NCBI RefSeq assembly: GCF_014196835.1
Contig: NZ_JACIEK010000010.1
Location: 1 to 64,000, forward strand
From: Aureimonas pseudogalii
GTDB taxonomy: Bacteria > Pseudomonadota > Alphaproteobacteria > Rhizobiales > Rhizobiaceae
Reading direction: 5' to 3'
DNA length: 64,000 nt
Shown here: piece by piece, positions 7,896 to 16,677 of the stretch
Position numbering within the stretch: the first letter of the stretch is position 1
Layout of the letters: every line of letters starts with the position of its first letter
The notes under the pieces: generated by a model
What the model was told of the DNA's origin: nothing
The model's database searches: none
Seen by the model: only the letters and a program-made list of their open reading frames with translations
Made by a program: the position numbers and the translations under genes

Positions 7896-8611
7896 GGCGA
7901 GGTCACCTCGGGAACGAAGCTGTAGCCGCCGCCCCAATGGGTCAGGATGATCGTCGGGTTCTTCGGATCGGTCTCGACCTTCTTGCGCAGGCGGCTGACC
8001 TGGTTGTCGATGGCACGGTCGAACGGTTCGGCTTCCCGGCCCACGGTCAGGTCGAGCAACTGGTCGCGCGTCAGCACGGCGCCGGGATGCTCGACGAACA
8101 CCTTGAGGAGGCGGAACTCCGCGGTGCTCAGGGGAACGCCGACGCCGTCCTCGTCCTGCAGTTCGCGGCGGCCGACGTCGAGCGTCCAGCGGTCGAAGCG
8201 CAGCATGGTCGGCCGGCGGCCCGGGCGCTGCGGGTGGGCGGGGCGGGCGCGGCGCAGCACCGCCTTGATCCGCGCCAGAAGCTCGCGCGACGAGAAGGGC
8301 TTCGTCAGATAGTCGTCGGCGCCCAGTTCCAGCCCGATCACGCGGTCGGTCTCGTCGGCGCGCGCCGTCAGGAAGATGATCGGCGTGTCGCCGGCCATGC
8401 GGATCTCCCGGCACATCGTCAGGCCGTCGTCTCCGGGCATCATGATGTCGAGGACGATCAGGTCGGGCACGCTTCGTTCCAGAAGCCGGCGCAGCGCTGC
8501 GCCGTTCTCCGCGACGCCGACGCGGTATCCCTGCTGCTCGAGATAGGTCGCGACGAGATCGCGAATGTCCTGATGATCGTCGACGACGATGATGTGGGGG
8601 ACGCTGTCCAT
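7892..8611 (-). CDS. OmpR-family response regulator
   Basis: 239 residues: receiver domain (acidic pair D11/D12, phospho-acceptor D55 in VLDIMMPG, K104 in LTKPF) and a winged-helix DNA-binding domain (LSTAEFRLLKVF, then TRDQLLDLTVGRE and VSRLRKKVE). The start at ATG 8611 has GAGG upstream; a GTG at 8641 would add ten residues of no family character. First gene of the operon with the sensor kinase. It is divergent from a secreted VPGSD protein, and a tandem ACAATTT repeat with 11-base spacing between them fits the direct-repeat sites used by this family. Confidence 0.93.
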   Translation of the reverse strand: MDSVPHIIVVDDHQDIRDLVATYLEQQGYRVGVAENGAALRRLLERSVPDLIVLDIMMPGDDGLTMCREIRMAGDTPIIFLTARADETDRVIGLELGADDYLTKPFSSRELLARIKAVLRRARPAHPQRPGRRPTMLRFDRWTLDVGRRELQDEDGVGVPLSTAEFRLLKVFVEHPGAVLTRDQLLDLTVGREAEPFDRAIDNQVSRLRKKVETDPKNPTIILTHWGGGYSFVPEVTSP

Positions 8612-8732
8612 CGATGGCCTCGAAGCGGGATCGACCGCCACTATAAAGCCGCATCGCCGTGAACGCCCGCGAAAAACTGTATCAACCTGTCGCAGGATCG
8701 GACGTTGCTTCGGTTCGACGGCCGCAGACGAT

Positions 8733-8750
8733 ACAATTTTGGGACAATTT
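8733..8750. promoter_or_regulatory. Direct repeat, candidate OmpR-type binding site
   Basis: ACAATTT occurs at 8733-8739 and again at 8744-8750, one helical turn (11 bases) apart, in the intergenic region between the response regulator and the divergent secreted protein. OmpR-family regulators typically bind such tandem half-sites. AT-rich sequence stands out in this GC-rich spacer. Confidence 0.45.
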
Positions 8751-8919
8751 CAGACGCGCGCGGCACAGCGCTGCGACAAGCCGCGGGTAGTTTGATCCTC
8801 GTGAAACACGGGAACGGAAGCGCGGCGCCAAGACGGTCCGCAGCGGGAGGCCAGACGCCACCCGCCAGACTTCCCCCGATGCAACGGCCCCCTGCGGCCC
8901 CCAAGGAAAGACCTTCGCG

Positions 8920-9288
8920 ATGACCATCACCCGCCTCTTCGCCTCCGCCCTTCTCGCCGCCGCCTCCTTCGGCACGATGTCCGCCGCCAACGCCGTGGTG
9001 CCGGGCTCCGACACGTACGACCGGGCCCGCGACACCGCCGCCAGCCAGTCCGTGGTCGAGGGCGCCTCGTCCGGCGCCAGCGGCACCGCGGCGCAAAGCC
9101 GGTCCTACGGCTACCCGATCGCCGGCGCGACCCGCTCGACCCGCGATCTCGTGCCCGGCTCCAGCGTCGGCGACGAGGCCGCGGACGGCGACGCCATCAT
9201 GAGCGTCGTCACCGGCCGCCCGCAGGGCGCGCGTGCCCCCGCCGCGGGCTGGACTGGGCGCATGGTGCCGGGTTCCGACAGCTTCTGA
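8920..9288 (+). CDS. Small secreted VPGSD-motif protein
   Basis: 122 residues. A clear Sec signal peptide (basic start, hydrophobic core to about residue 20, AANA cleavage site) leaves a mature chain that begins VVPGSDTYD and ends VPGSDSF at the very C-terminus, with an internal LVPGSS and a YGYP motif. The middle is low-complexity, rich in Ala, Ser, Gly and Thr. Function unknown. It has the same plan as the protein at 50557-50883, so they are probably paralogs. It is divergent from an OmpR-type two-component system that may control it. The start is fixed by the signal peptide; an AAGGAAAGA lies upstream. Confidence 0.75.
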   Translation: MTITRLFASALLAAASFGTMSAANAVVPGSDTYDRARDTAASQSVVEGASSGASGTAAQSRSYGYPIAGATRSTRDLVPGSSVGDEAADGDAIMSVVTGRPQGARAPAAGWTGRMVPGSDSF

Positions 9289-9485
9289 GACGAACGACCG
9301 CCTCGCGCGGCGGCAGGTCCGCTCGATCCTCGGGCGACTGCCGCCGGCCTGCATCTTGGCCGGTCGACGCGCCAGGGCTCAAGCGGCGGACAAGCCCGCC
9401 CGATCTCGGCGAGCGCCGGCGCAGCCGGAGAACGTGTCGAGGACGGCGAGAACGAGGGAATGCGGCTTGTTCGAAACGGCGCGCG

Positions 9486-10190
9486 TCAGCCGCCGAGCAA
9501 CGGCCGAAGCGCGGCGAAGGTCTGCGACCCCGGAGGAGTGTCGAAGTCGGGCGCCAGGCGCGTCGTCAGGCTGAGCACGGAGGTCGGCACGGCGCCGGCG
9601 CGCTCCATCTCGCGGAAGGCCGCGGCTTCCGTTCTCTCCGACTGGCTGCCGATGGCGTCGACGACGGTAAAGACCGTGTACCCTGCCGCGATGGCGTCCA
9701 GCGCCGCGTGCAGCACGACCACTTCGGCCGCAAAGCCTGCGATCACGAGCGTCCGGCGCCCGCTTGCGGCCAAGGCCTCGACGGTCGGCGGATGCGAGAA
9801 CGGGCTGGCCGGCTTGCGGAAGATGGTGTTGCCATCCGTCGCGAACGGCAGGAGCTCGGGGATCAGGGGCGGTGTCGGCTCGCCCACCACGCTGAACAGC
9901 ATCGGCATCTCGAGGATGGACGCGACCTTCGCCAGGACGCCTGCCGAGCGGCCGAGCGGCTCCGCCGTCACCGTCCGGCTCGTCGCGACCAAGGGCACCT
10001 GAAGATCGGCGAACAGGATCTGAACGTCGCGGGGATCGAGGATCGAGCCGCCGACCGGAGCAACCGCGGTCCCCGAAGCGGCATCCTGCGCGGCGGCAGG
10101 CGTCGCGGTCAGGCTGCCCGCGCCCAGCCCCAGCAAGGACAGGGCGAAGCCGCCACGGAGCACGTCCCGGCGTCTGGTCGTCTGGTTCAT
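9486..10190 (-). CDS. Isochorismatase-fold protein lacking the catalytic cysteine, Tat-exported
   Basis: 234 residues. The N-terminus has a twin-arginine-like signal (RRRDVLRGGFALSLLGLG) with cleavage after AAA. The core has the family's aspartate (LFADLQ) and lysine (IFRKP), but where family members carry GVATEVCV, with the nucleophilic cysteine, this protein has GFAAEVVV. The cysteine is a valine, so classical hydrolysis is doubtful. It may be a binding protein or use other chemistry. Last gene of a minus-strand run: MFS, cupin, PQQ dehydrogenase, SDR and this. The spacing to the SDR gene is 38 bases. Confidence 0.8.
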   Translation of the reverse strand: MNQTTRRRDVLRGGFALSLLGLGAGSLTATPAAAQDAASGTAVAPVGGSILDPRDVQILFADLQVPLVATSRTVTAEPLGRSAGVLAKVASILEMPMLFSVVGEPTPPLIPELLPFATDGNTIFRKPASPFSHPPTVEALAASGRRTLVIAGFAAEVVVLHAALDAIAAGYTVFTVVDAIGSQSERTEAAAFREMERAGAVPTSVLSLTTRLAPDFDTPPGSQTFAALRPLLGG

Positions 10191-10228
10191 GTCGTCGATC
10201 CTTGCTCGTTGCCGAAAGGGTGGCCGCC

Positions 10229-10993
10229 TCAGCGAACCGTGTAACCGCCGTCCACCGCCAGCGCGTGACCGATGACGAAGGTCGATCCGGGTCCGCAGAG
10301 CCAGAGCACCGCGTCGGCGATCTCGTCCGCGCGGCCGAGCCGCTCGATCGGGACCTCCTTCATCAGCGCCGCCATCGCCTCGACCTGCGTCTCCTTCATC
10401 TCGGCCACCATCGGCGTGTCGATGATGCCCGGGCAGATCGCGTTGATGCGAATGCCGCGCGCCGCGTATTCGAGGGCCGCGCTCTTGGTCATGCCGATGA
10501 CGCCGTGCTTGCCCGCATGGTAGGCGGCCCTGCCTCCGATCCCGACGAGCCCGCCGAGCGAGGAGCAGTTCACGATCGCGCCTCCCTCGCCCTGCGCGCG
10601 CATCTGGATCAGTTCGTACTTCATCGACAGCCAGATCCCGCGCATGTTCACCGCGTTGACGATGTCGAAATCCGCGGCGGTCGCGTCGGCGGTCTCGGCG
10701 ACGGGGGCCTGGACCCCGGCATTGTTGTAGGCGGCGTCCAGCCGTCCGAAGGCTGCGACGGTCTCCTCGACCATCGCCTTCACCGACGCCTCGTCCGTGA
10801 CGTCGCATCCGATGCCGATCGCCTTGTGGCCGATGTCGGCGAGGGCGGCGGCCGCGGCCCTCGCGGCCTCACCGTTGCGGTCCGCGATGGCGACCGCGGC
10901 ACCCGCCGCGGCGAAGGCCCTGGCGGCGGCGAGGCCCATTCCCGAAGCGCCGCCCGTCACGAGGGCGACCTTACCGCTGAAGTCGTAGGTCAT
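10229..10993 (-). CDS. Short-chain dehydrogenase/reductase
   Basis: 254 residues, classical SDR. Cofactor motif TGGASGMG near residue 14, NNAG, catalytic serine in NCSSLGG, and the YHAGK (Tyr-x-x-x-Lys) pair are all present, followed by the ICPG loop. D in IADRNG at the end of beta-2 suggests NAD preference. Cytoplasmic. It follows the quinoprotein dehydrogenase with 27 bases between them and probably works on a related polyol, sugar acid or aldehyde. The substrate cannot be told from sequence. Confidence 0.9.
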   Translation of the reverse strand: MTYDFSGKVALVTGGASGMGLAAARAFAAAGAAVAIADRNGEAARAAAAALADIGHKAIGIGCDVTDEASVKAMVEETVAAFGRLDAAYNNAGVQAPVAETADATAADFDIVNAVNMRGIWLSMKYELIQMRAQGEGGAIVNCSSLGGLVGIGGRAAYHAGKHGVIGMTKSAALEYAARGIRINAICPGIIDTPMVAEMKETQVEAMAALMKEVPIERLGRADEIADAVLWLCGPGSTFVIGHALAVDGGYTVR

Positions 10994-11020
10994 GGGTTCA
11001 GTCCTCGGAAAGGCGGGAGT

Positions 11021-13420
11021 TCAGTTCGGCAGGGCATAGGCGACGATCGTCGTTCCCCGCGTCGTCTTCAGCGTCGGCTTGCCGCCGGCGGCGACGAGCA
11101 CGAACTGGCGTCCGCTCGGGGCGCGGTAGGTCATCGGCGTCGCCTGGCCGCCGGCGGGAAGGCGGGCCTTCCAGACTTCCTCGCCGGTCGTCACGTCGTA
11201 GGCCCGGATCGCCTGCTCGACCGAGGCCGCGATGAAGACGAGCCCGCCCCGCGTCGTGATCGAGCCGCCCGAGAAGGGCACGCCCATGGTGATCGGCAGC
11301 TTCGAGGGAATGCCGAGCGGTCCGGTGTCCTCGGCGGTGCCGAACGGCTTCGTCCAGATCACCTGACCGGTGGCGAGGTCCACGGCCGTCATGAGACCCC
11401 AGGGCGGCGGACTGCAGGGCGTGCCGAGCGGCGACAGGAAAGGTCCGACGAGGGCAGCAAAGGGCGTGTTCGCCATCGGCGCCTGCGCGTTGACGGGCCC
11501 CTTGCCGTCGACGATCTCGATGCCCCGCTCGTCCGCGACCTCGCGGGTGACGAGCTGGGCCTGCGTCGGCAGGCGCATCCAGCTCGCGACCATGATCCCG
11601 CGGTCGGCGTCGATGGACACGCTGCCCCAGTTGACGCCCCCGCCGTAGCCGGGATCGATGATCGTCGCACGGTCGAGGCCGATCGGCGTCAGCGTGCCCT
11701 CGTAGCGGGCGTTCCGGAACTTGATGCGGCAGATCATCTGGTCGATGGGCGTCATCCCCCACATGTCGACCTCGCGCAGCGTCGGCCCCCGGAACACGGG
11801 CATGCCGGTGGAGAAGGGCTGAGTCGGCGACAGGCGCTCTCCCGCAACGGTGCCGCCCTGCGGCACGGCAAGCTCCTCGACGGGCTTGATCGGCTCGCCG
11901 GTCTCGCGGTCGAGCACGAAGGTCTCGCCGCGTTTGGTCGGCTGGATCAGCGCCCGGCGAACGCCGCTCGGCGTCGGCAGGTCCACCAGCGTCGGCTGAG
12001 ACGGCACGTCGTAGTCCCAGAGGTCGTGGTTCATCGTGCGGAAGTGCCAGCGGAGCGCTCCCGTCTCGGCGTCGAGCGCAACGACCGAGCTGTTGAACTC
12101 GTCGTCGAAGGGCCGGCGCTGGCCGCCGTAGAGATCGGGCGGCGAGTTGCCGGTCGGCACATAGACGAGGCCGAGGTCCTCGTCGGCGCTGAGCGGCGCC
12201 CAGCTGTTGGGCGTCGAGAGCGTGTAGGTCTCGCCCACGGGCGGCGCCGTGCGGCGGTCGGGGCGGCCGACGTCGAAGGCCCAGGAGAGTTCGCCGGTGA
12301 CCGCGTCGAAGGCGCGGATGACGCCGGAGGGCGATCCCCAGAGCTGGTTGTCGAGGACGCTGCCGCCCACCACGACCTTGCCGCGCACGAGCTGCGGGGC
12401 GGAGCTGAGGTAGTAGAGGCCGAAGGAGACCTCGCCGAGCCCCTCCATCAGCGAGACGCGGCCGTTGTCGCCGAAGCCTGCGCAGGGCTGGCCCGTGCGG
12501 GCATCCAGCGCGATGAGGTCGGGCGCCTGGCTCGGCGCGAAGATGCGCTCGGCGCAGGGGCCCGTGGCACCCGGAACACGGTAGTAGGACACGCCGCGAC
12601 AGGGCTTCCCGGACTCCGTCGAACCCGTCATGGCGTGCCGCCACCGCTCAGCGCCCGTCTCGGCATCGAAGGAGATGACGGAGTTGTAGCCGTTGCAGAC
12701 GTAGACGCTGTCGCCGACCATGATCGGCGTCACTTCGAGGCCGCCCGTCGGCCCCTCGATCGCGGGGCCGGTCTCGGCCTCCCATGCGACCTCGAGGTTC
12801 GCGACGTTGGCGGGCGTGATCTGGTCGAGCGGGCTGAAGCGCGTGCCGCCGCGGTCGTTGCCGTAGAAGGGCCACTCGCCGCCCTCGACGTCGGCGATCG
12901 GCCGGGCCAGCCGCTCGGGGGCAGCGACACGCGCCCCGGTCTGCCACAGCGGATCGGCGGGCTTGGCCGGACCGACGGCGTTCAGGCCGGTTCCGACGAG
13001 GAGCGAGGCGACGAGGCCGCCGGAGAAGGCCGGCCAGCCGCGCACGGACGCCAGCACCGGGGCGTGCCGCGGGCTTCGGCGCACGCCGGGCAGAAGCAGC
13101 CCGAGCCCGAGCGCGAACGGCGCGACGAGGCGCGGCACCAGCAGCCAGACCTCGAAGCCGACTTCCCACACGGACCAGCCGAGCGTGCCGACGAGAAGGG
13201 CGCCGTAGAGCCAGGCACCACGACGGTCGCCGCGCCAGATCAGGACGCCGCTGCCCAGCGTCATGAGACCGGCCACGAGATAGTAGGGCGAGCCGCCGGC
13301 GAAGACGAGCATGACGCCGCCCGCGAGGAGGGAGACGCCGACGATCGCGAGGAAGGCCGCGTAGAGGCGGCGCGTCCAGCGGCCTGAAGCGGGATCGGAG
13401 GGTGGATGGGGCGCTGTCAT
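11021..13420 (-). CDS. Membrane-bound PQQ-dependent glucose/quinate/shikimate-type dehydrogenase
   Basis: 799 residues, near the 796 of E. coli Gcd. About five membrane segments fill the first 150 residues, then a periplasmic eight-bladed quinoprotein propeller starts at EWPFYGNDRGGTRFSPLDQI. Propeller motifs such as FDAETGAERWRH, NHDLWDYDVP and YDVTTGEEVWKA are clear. Such enzymes oxidise an aldose or cyclitol in the periplasm and pass electrons to ubiquinone. The start at 13420 is chosen from where family similarity begins; its ribosome binding site is weak. The pqqABCDE operon at 38.5-41.7 kb could supply PQQ. Context with SDR, cupin and LysR differs from typical stand-alone gcd, so quinate/shikimate or another polyol is possible. 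Confidence 0.93.
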   Translation of the reverse strand: MTAPHPPSDPASGRWTRRLYAAFLAIVGVSLLAGGVMLVFAGGSPYYLVAGLMTLGSGVLIWRGDRRGAWLYGALLVGTLGWSVWEVGFEVWLLVPRLVAPFALGLGLLLPGVRRSPRHAPVLASVRGWPAFSGGLVASLLVGTGLNAVGPAKPADPLWQTGARVAAPERLARPIADVEGGEWPFYGNDRGGTRFSPLDQITPANVANLEVAWEAETGPAIEGPTGGLEVTPIMVGDSVYVCNGYNSVISFDAETGAERWRHAMTGSTESGKPCRGVSYYRVPGATGPCAERIFAPSQAPDLIALDARTGQPCAGFGDNGRVSLMEGLGEVSFGLYYLSSAPQLVRGKVVVGGSVLDNQLWGSPSGVIRAFDAVTGELSWAFDVGRPDRRTAPPVGETYTLSTPNSWAPLSADEDLGLVYVPTGNSPPDLYGGQRRPFDDEFNSSVVALDAETGALRWHFRTMNHDLWDYDVPSQPTLVDLPTPSGVRRALIQPTKRGETFVLDRETGEPIKPVEELAVPQGGTVAGERLSPTQPFSTGMPVFRGPTLREVDMWGMTPIDQMICRIKFRNARYEGTLTPIGLDRATIIDPGYGGGVNWGSVSIDADRGIMVASWMRLPTQAQLVTREVADERGIEIVDGKGPVNAQAPMANTPFAALVGPFLSPLGTPCSPPPWGLMTAVDLATGQVIWTKPFGTAEDTGPLGIPSKLPITMGVPFSGGSITTRGGLVFIAASVEQAIRAYDVTTGEEVWKARLPAGGQATPMTYRAPSGRQFVLVAAGGKPTLKTTRGTTIVAYALPN

Positions 13421-13529
13421 CAGGACGGGCTCATCTTGAGAGGGCAGGGGGAAGGGGCCAGCGCTACCGCATGCGAGCCTGCGGCTCGGCACGGCGGCAC
13501 ACGGAGGGAACGGGCGCGGGGAGGGGCGA

Positions 13530-13994
13530 TCAGCCGCCGTAGTCGGCGTCGTCGACTTTCTCCATCCAGTCGACATTCTTGCCGCCGACCATGTTGGTGA
13601 TGGCGATGTGGCGCATCTGCGTGGTGGCGGTCGCGCCGTGCCAGTGCTTGACGCCCGGCGGCGCCCAGACGACGTCGCCCGGCCGGATCTCGCGCTTCTC
13701 GCCGCCCTCTTCCTGGACCCAGCCCATGCCGTCGGTGACGACGAGGATCTGGCCGGCGGGATGGGTGTGCCAGGCGGAACGGGCCCCGGGAGCGAACGTC
13801 ACCGTGCCGCCCGACGAGGCGGTCTGATCGTTCGGCGCATAGAGCGGCTCCACCGTGACGGCGCCGGTGAAGTTCGCCTCTGGACCCGCCATCGAAGCGC
13901 GGGAACCGTTCGGCGAGATGACGGAGCTTTCGGCGAGGGCGGGGGCTTCTCCGGCGAGGCCCATCAGGATCGTGGCGGCGGCAATGCGCTTCAT
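13530..13994 (-). CDS. Periplasmic cupin protein, mandelonitrile-lyase-like
   Basis: 154 residues with a Sec signal peptide ending near residue 21 (APALA). A single cupin barrel carries the metal-binding motif [13 protein letters not shown] and a second motif [10 protein letters not shown], with GDVVWAPPG between. This layout closely resembles the small manganese cupins annotated as (R)-mandelonitrile lyases. The true reaction is unknown, and an isomerase or lactone-related role beside a periplasmic sugar dehydrogenase is equally possible. Same strand as the dehydrogenase, 109 bases away. Confidence 0.85.
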   Translation of the reverse strand: MKRIAAATILMGLAGEAPALAESSVISPNGSRASMAGPEANFTGAVTVEPLYAPNDQTASSGGTVTFAPGARSAWHTHPAGQILVVTDGMGWVQEEGGEKREIRPGDVVWAPPGVKHWHGATATTQMRHIAITNMVGGKNVDWMEKVDDADYGG

Positions 13995-14148
13995 GGCGGT
14001 TCTCGTCCTTCCAGCTTCGGGGCGACAGAGCCGGGAACGGGAGAACCCGGCGGTCGATCTGACAGGAGAGGTATGGGAGGGGGCCCCGGCGGATTAGAGC
14101 GGCGTCGCTGCATAGACCTATGCGAGGCGCACATGAGTCTGCAGCCGC

Positions 14149-15630
14149 TCAGCAGGCACGCATGAAGGCACCGGCGCAGGGGCATCGAAGGCCGAGTGCC
14201 CAGCGGTTCACGATCGGTCGCGCGAGCGCACGTCCTCGACGGACCTTGGACTCGCCGGGTCTTTCGGCGATCCGCTCGTCGGCGACGAGAGCCTCGGCTC
14301 GTCCTGGGCGCATCGGCGAACGGGCTGGAAGCGGTCGGGAGGGCACGAGGAGCGAACCCCGCGGGGCGTTCAGCCACCCGGGGAGAGGGCGGGAAACCGC
14401 GTTGCCGCGCTGGAGAACGATCGCCGCAGGTACCGCGTACAGCATCAGGGCCCCGCTCGCGAGAAAGATCGGATCGAGGCCGACCCCGCTGGCCAGCAGC
14501 CCGAGCGCGGGACCGGACAATCCCAGCGCGAGATCGGGAAATGCCGAGTAGGCGCCCATCGCCAGCCCCCGGTTCTCCGGCGGCGAGCGCCGCACCGCCT
14601 CGACACCGAACGCCGGATAGACGAGCGCCCAGCAGATCCCGGTGAGCGCACACCCGGCCAGCGCGATCCAGGCAGCGGGGGCGAGCCAGACCAACGCCTG
14701 TCCCGCTGCGCCCACCGGAGCGGCGATCCCGGCAATGCGGGCGCCGCCGAACCGATCGGCAAGCTGGCCAAGAAGCAGGCGCGCCGCGATGAGCGCCGCT
14801 GCGAAGGACGTGACCGCGAGCCAGCCCAGCCCCCAGCCCCGGTCCGCGAAGAGAAGAACCGAAAACGTCAGGATCGAACCGAAGCCGACGCTGCCGAGCG
14901 CCGCGCCCAACCCCGGAAGCCATACGCCGCCAAGGACATGGGCGATCGACGACCTCCCGCGGCCCCGGACCGGCGGCGCCTCCAGCGGCGCGAGGGCGAT
15001 CATCGCCACGAAGGGCAAGGCCACGGTTGCCAGCGCGATCGCGCGCAAGCCGAAGGCGTCGTCGATGGCGGCACCCAACGGAGAGCCCAATGCCAGCGCG
15101 GCGAACATGGCGGTGCCGACCCAGGCGATCACCTGCCCGGTCTGCAACGGTCCGGCGCGGGAGAGACCGAGGCTCATCGCGCCCGTGATGATCAGACTTT
15201 CCGCTCCGCCGATGACGGCGCGACCCGCCAGCAGGATCGAGACGGAGAGGACGGGCCGCTCCACGAAGGGAAGCGACAGAAGGTACAGGCCGCCACCCAC
15301 GGCGGCGGCCGCCAGCCCGAGGACGATCGCCCGTTTGCCGCCACGGCGATCGGCGAAGTCCCCCGACCAGAACCGCGATGTCAGCGACGTCGCGAACTGC
15401 GCGCCGGTGACGAGGCCGACGGTGAACGGACCGAACCCCAGACCGTCGTGGACGTGCCGCGGGAGCACGGGAAGGGCCAGGCCGATCACGGCAAAGCCGA
15501 GCAGCACCACGGCCATCACGGGAAGGACGGCGGATGCAAACGAGCGCGCGGCGACGGGGGACGACAGTGCGGTCGTTGGGGACATGCCAGGCTCGTGCGT
15601 TGATGGAGACATCGGCTGCTGCGATTCCAT
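14149..15630 (-). CDS. MFS transporter, arabinose-efflux/YhhS-like
   Basis: 493 residues, of which about the first 405 form twelve membrane helices of the major facilitator superfamily, with the DRRGGKR loop between helices 2 and 3 and the repeat ADRFGG in the second half. It resembles the YhhS/arabinose-efflux permease group. The final 85 residues, after AAIVLQRG, are arginine-rich with no membrane character and look like read-through into intergenic DNA, perhaps from a late frameshift or lost stop. ATGs at 15630, 15612 and 15585 are all possible. First gene of the LysR-flanked run. Confidence 0.85.
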   Translation of the reverse strand: MESQQPMSPSTHEPGMSPTTALSSPVAARSFASAVLPVMAVVLLGFAVIGLALPVLPRHVHDGLGFGPFTVGLVTGAQFATSLTSRFWSGDFADRRGGKRAIVLGLAAAAVGGGLYLLSLPFVERPVLSVSILLAGRAVIGGAESLIITGAMSLGLSRAGPLQTGQVIAWVGTAMFAALALGSPLGAAIDDAFGLRAIALATVALPFVAMIALAPLEAPPVRGRGRSSIAHVLGGVWLPGLGAALGSVGFGSILTFSVLLFADRGWGLGWLAVTSFAAALIAARLLLGQLADRFGGARIAGIAAPVGAAGQALVWLAPAAWIALAGCALTGICWALVYPAFGVEAVRRSPPENRGLAMGAYSAFPDLALGLSGPALGLLASGVGLDPIFLASGALMLYAVPAAIVLQRGNAVSRPLPGWLNAPRGSLLVPSRPLPARSPMRPGRAEALVADERIAERPGESKVRRGRALARPIVNRWALGLRCPCAGAFMRAC

Positions 15631-15668
15631 GGTCCGGCTGCCGCTCGTAGGCCGAATGGGCGCGACCT

Positions 15669-15685
15669 TAGCGCGCGTCGCGCTA
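15669..15685. promoter_or_regulatory. Palindrome between divergent LysR and MFS genes
   Basis: TAGCGCG, three bases, CGCGCTA: a perfect 7-base inverted repeat about 50 bases before the LysR start and 40 before the MFS start. LysR-type regulators normally bind such interrupted palindromes in divergent promoters. Confidence 0.5.
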
Positions 15686-15733
15686 GGTGATGATCTGGAC
15701 CGGCTCGCAAGAGCTTATGCGCGGGAGGCATGA

Positions 15734-16627
15734 ATGCTGCGAGGAAACGTCGATGATCTGCTCGCCTTCATCGCCGTGGCGCGCGAGCAGAGCTTCACGA
15801 AGGCCGCCTCCAAGCTCGGCATGTCCCAGTCCGGCCTCAGCCACGCCATCCGCGGGCTCGAGGAGCGGCTCGGCGTCCGACTGCTGACGAGGACGACGCG
15901 CAGCGTCTCGCCGACGACCGAAGGCGAGCGCCTGCTCGAGACGATCGGCCCCCGCTTCGAGGAGATCGAGATCGAACTCGTCGCGTTGACGGATCTGCGC
16001 GACAAGCCGGCCGGCACGATCCGCATCACGGCCGAGGACTACGCGATCGACAAGGTGCTCTGGCCCAAGCTGCGCAAGGTCCTGCGCGACCATCCCGACG
16101 TCAAGGTCGAGCTCGTCGTCGACTACGGTCTCACCGACATCGTGGCGGAGCGCTTCGACGCCGGGGTGCGTCTCGGCGAGATCGTCTCGCAGGGCATGAT
16201 CTCGATGCGGATCAGCCGGGATCAACGCATGATCGTGGTCGGCTCGCCGGCCTATCTCGCGACCCGCCCGGCGCCGACCACCCCGCAGGATCTGACCTCG
16301 CACGACTGCATCAACCTCCGGCTGCCGACTCACGGCGGCCTCTACGTCTGGGAGTTCGAGAAGGACGACGAGGAGGTTCGCGTGCGCGTCGACGGACAGC
16401 TGATCTTCAACGGGGTCAACCAGATCATCACGGCGGCCGTCGACGGATACGGGCTCGGCTTCATTCCCGACGGACTGGCCCTCGAACATATCGAGGCCGG
16501 CCGGCTGGTGCAGGTCCTCGGCGACTGGTGCCCGTCCTACCCCGGCTACCACCTCTGCTATCCCAGCCGCCGCCAGGCCTCCGCCGCGTTCAAGATCGTC
16601 CTCGAAGCGCTGCGCGAGCGCGGCTAG
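15734..16627 (+). CDS. LysR-family transcriptional regulator
   Basis: 297 residues: N-terminal winged HTH (FTKAASKLGMSQSGLSHAIRG within residues 20-42, then ERLGVRLLTRTTRSV), linker helix, and a C-terminal substrate-binding domain with RITAEDYAIDKVL and GLGFIPDGLA. It is divergent from the MFS-cupin-dehydrogenase-SDR run with a palindrome in between, so it most likely controls that run in response to a small molecule. GGGAGG lies just upstream of the ATG. Close to the group that regulates divergent efflux or oxidoreductase genes. Confidence 0.92.
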   Translation: MLRGNVDDLLAFIAVAREQSFTKAASKLGMSQSGLSHAIRGLEERLGVRLLTRTTRSVSPTTEGERLLETIGPRFEEIEIELVALTDLRDKPAGTIRITAEDYAIDKVLWPKLRKVLRDHPDVKVELVVDYGLTDIVAERFDAGVRLGEIVSQGMISMRISRDQRMIVVGSPAYLATRPAPTTPQDLTSHDCINLRLPTHGGLYVWEFEKDDEEVRVRVDGQLIFNGVNQIITAAVDGYGLGFIPDGLALEHIEAGRLVQVLGDWCPSYPGYHLCYPSRRQASAAFKIVLEALRERG

Positions 16628-16677
16628 CTGCAACAGGTCGTCCCGATGCAGGCGCGCACCGCGGGGGCCTCGCGACG

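Noticed and set aside
10202-13387. A plus-strand open frame of about 1061 codons opposite the PQQ dehydrogenase and SDR
   Set aside because: Antisense to well-supported genes, with shadow composition and no domain.
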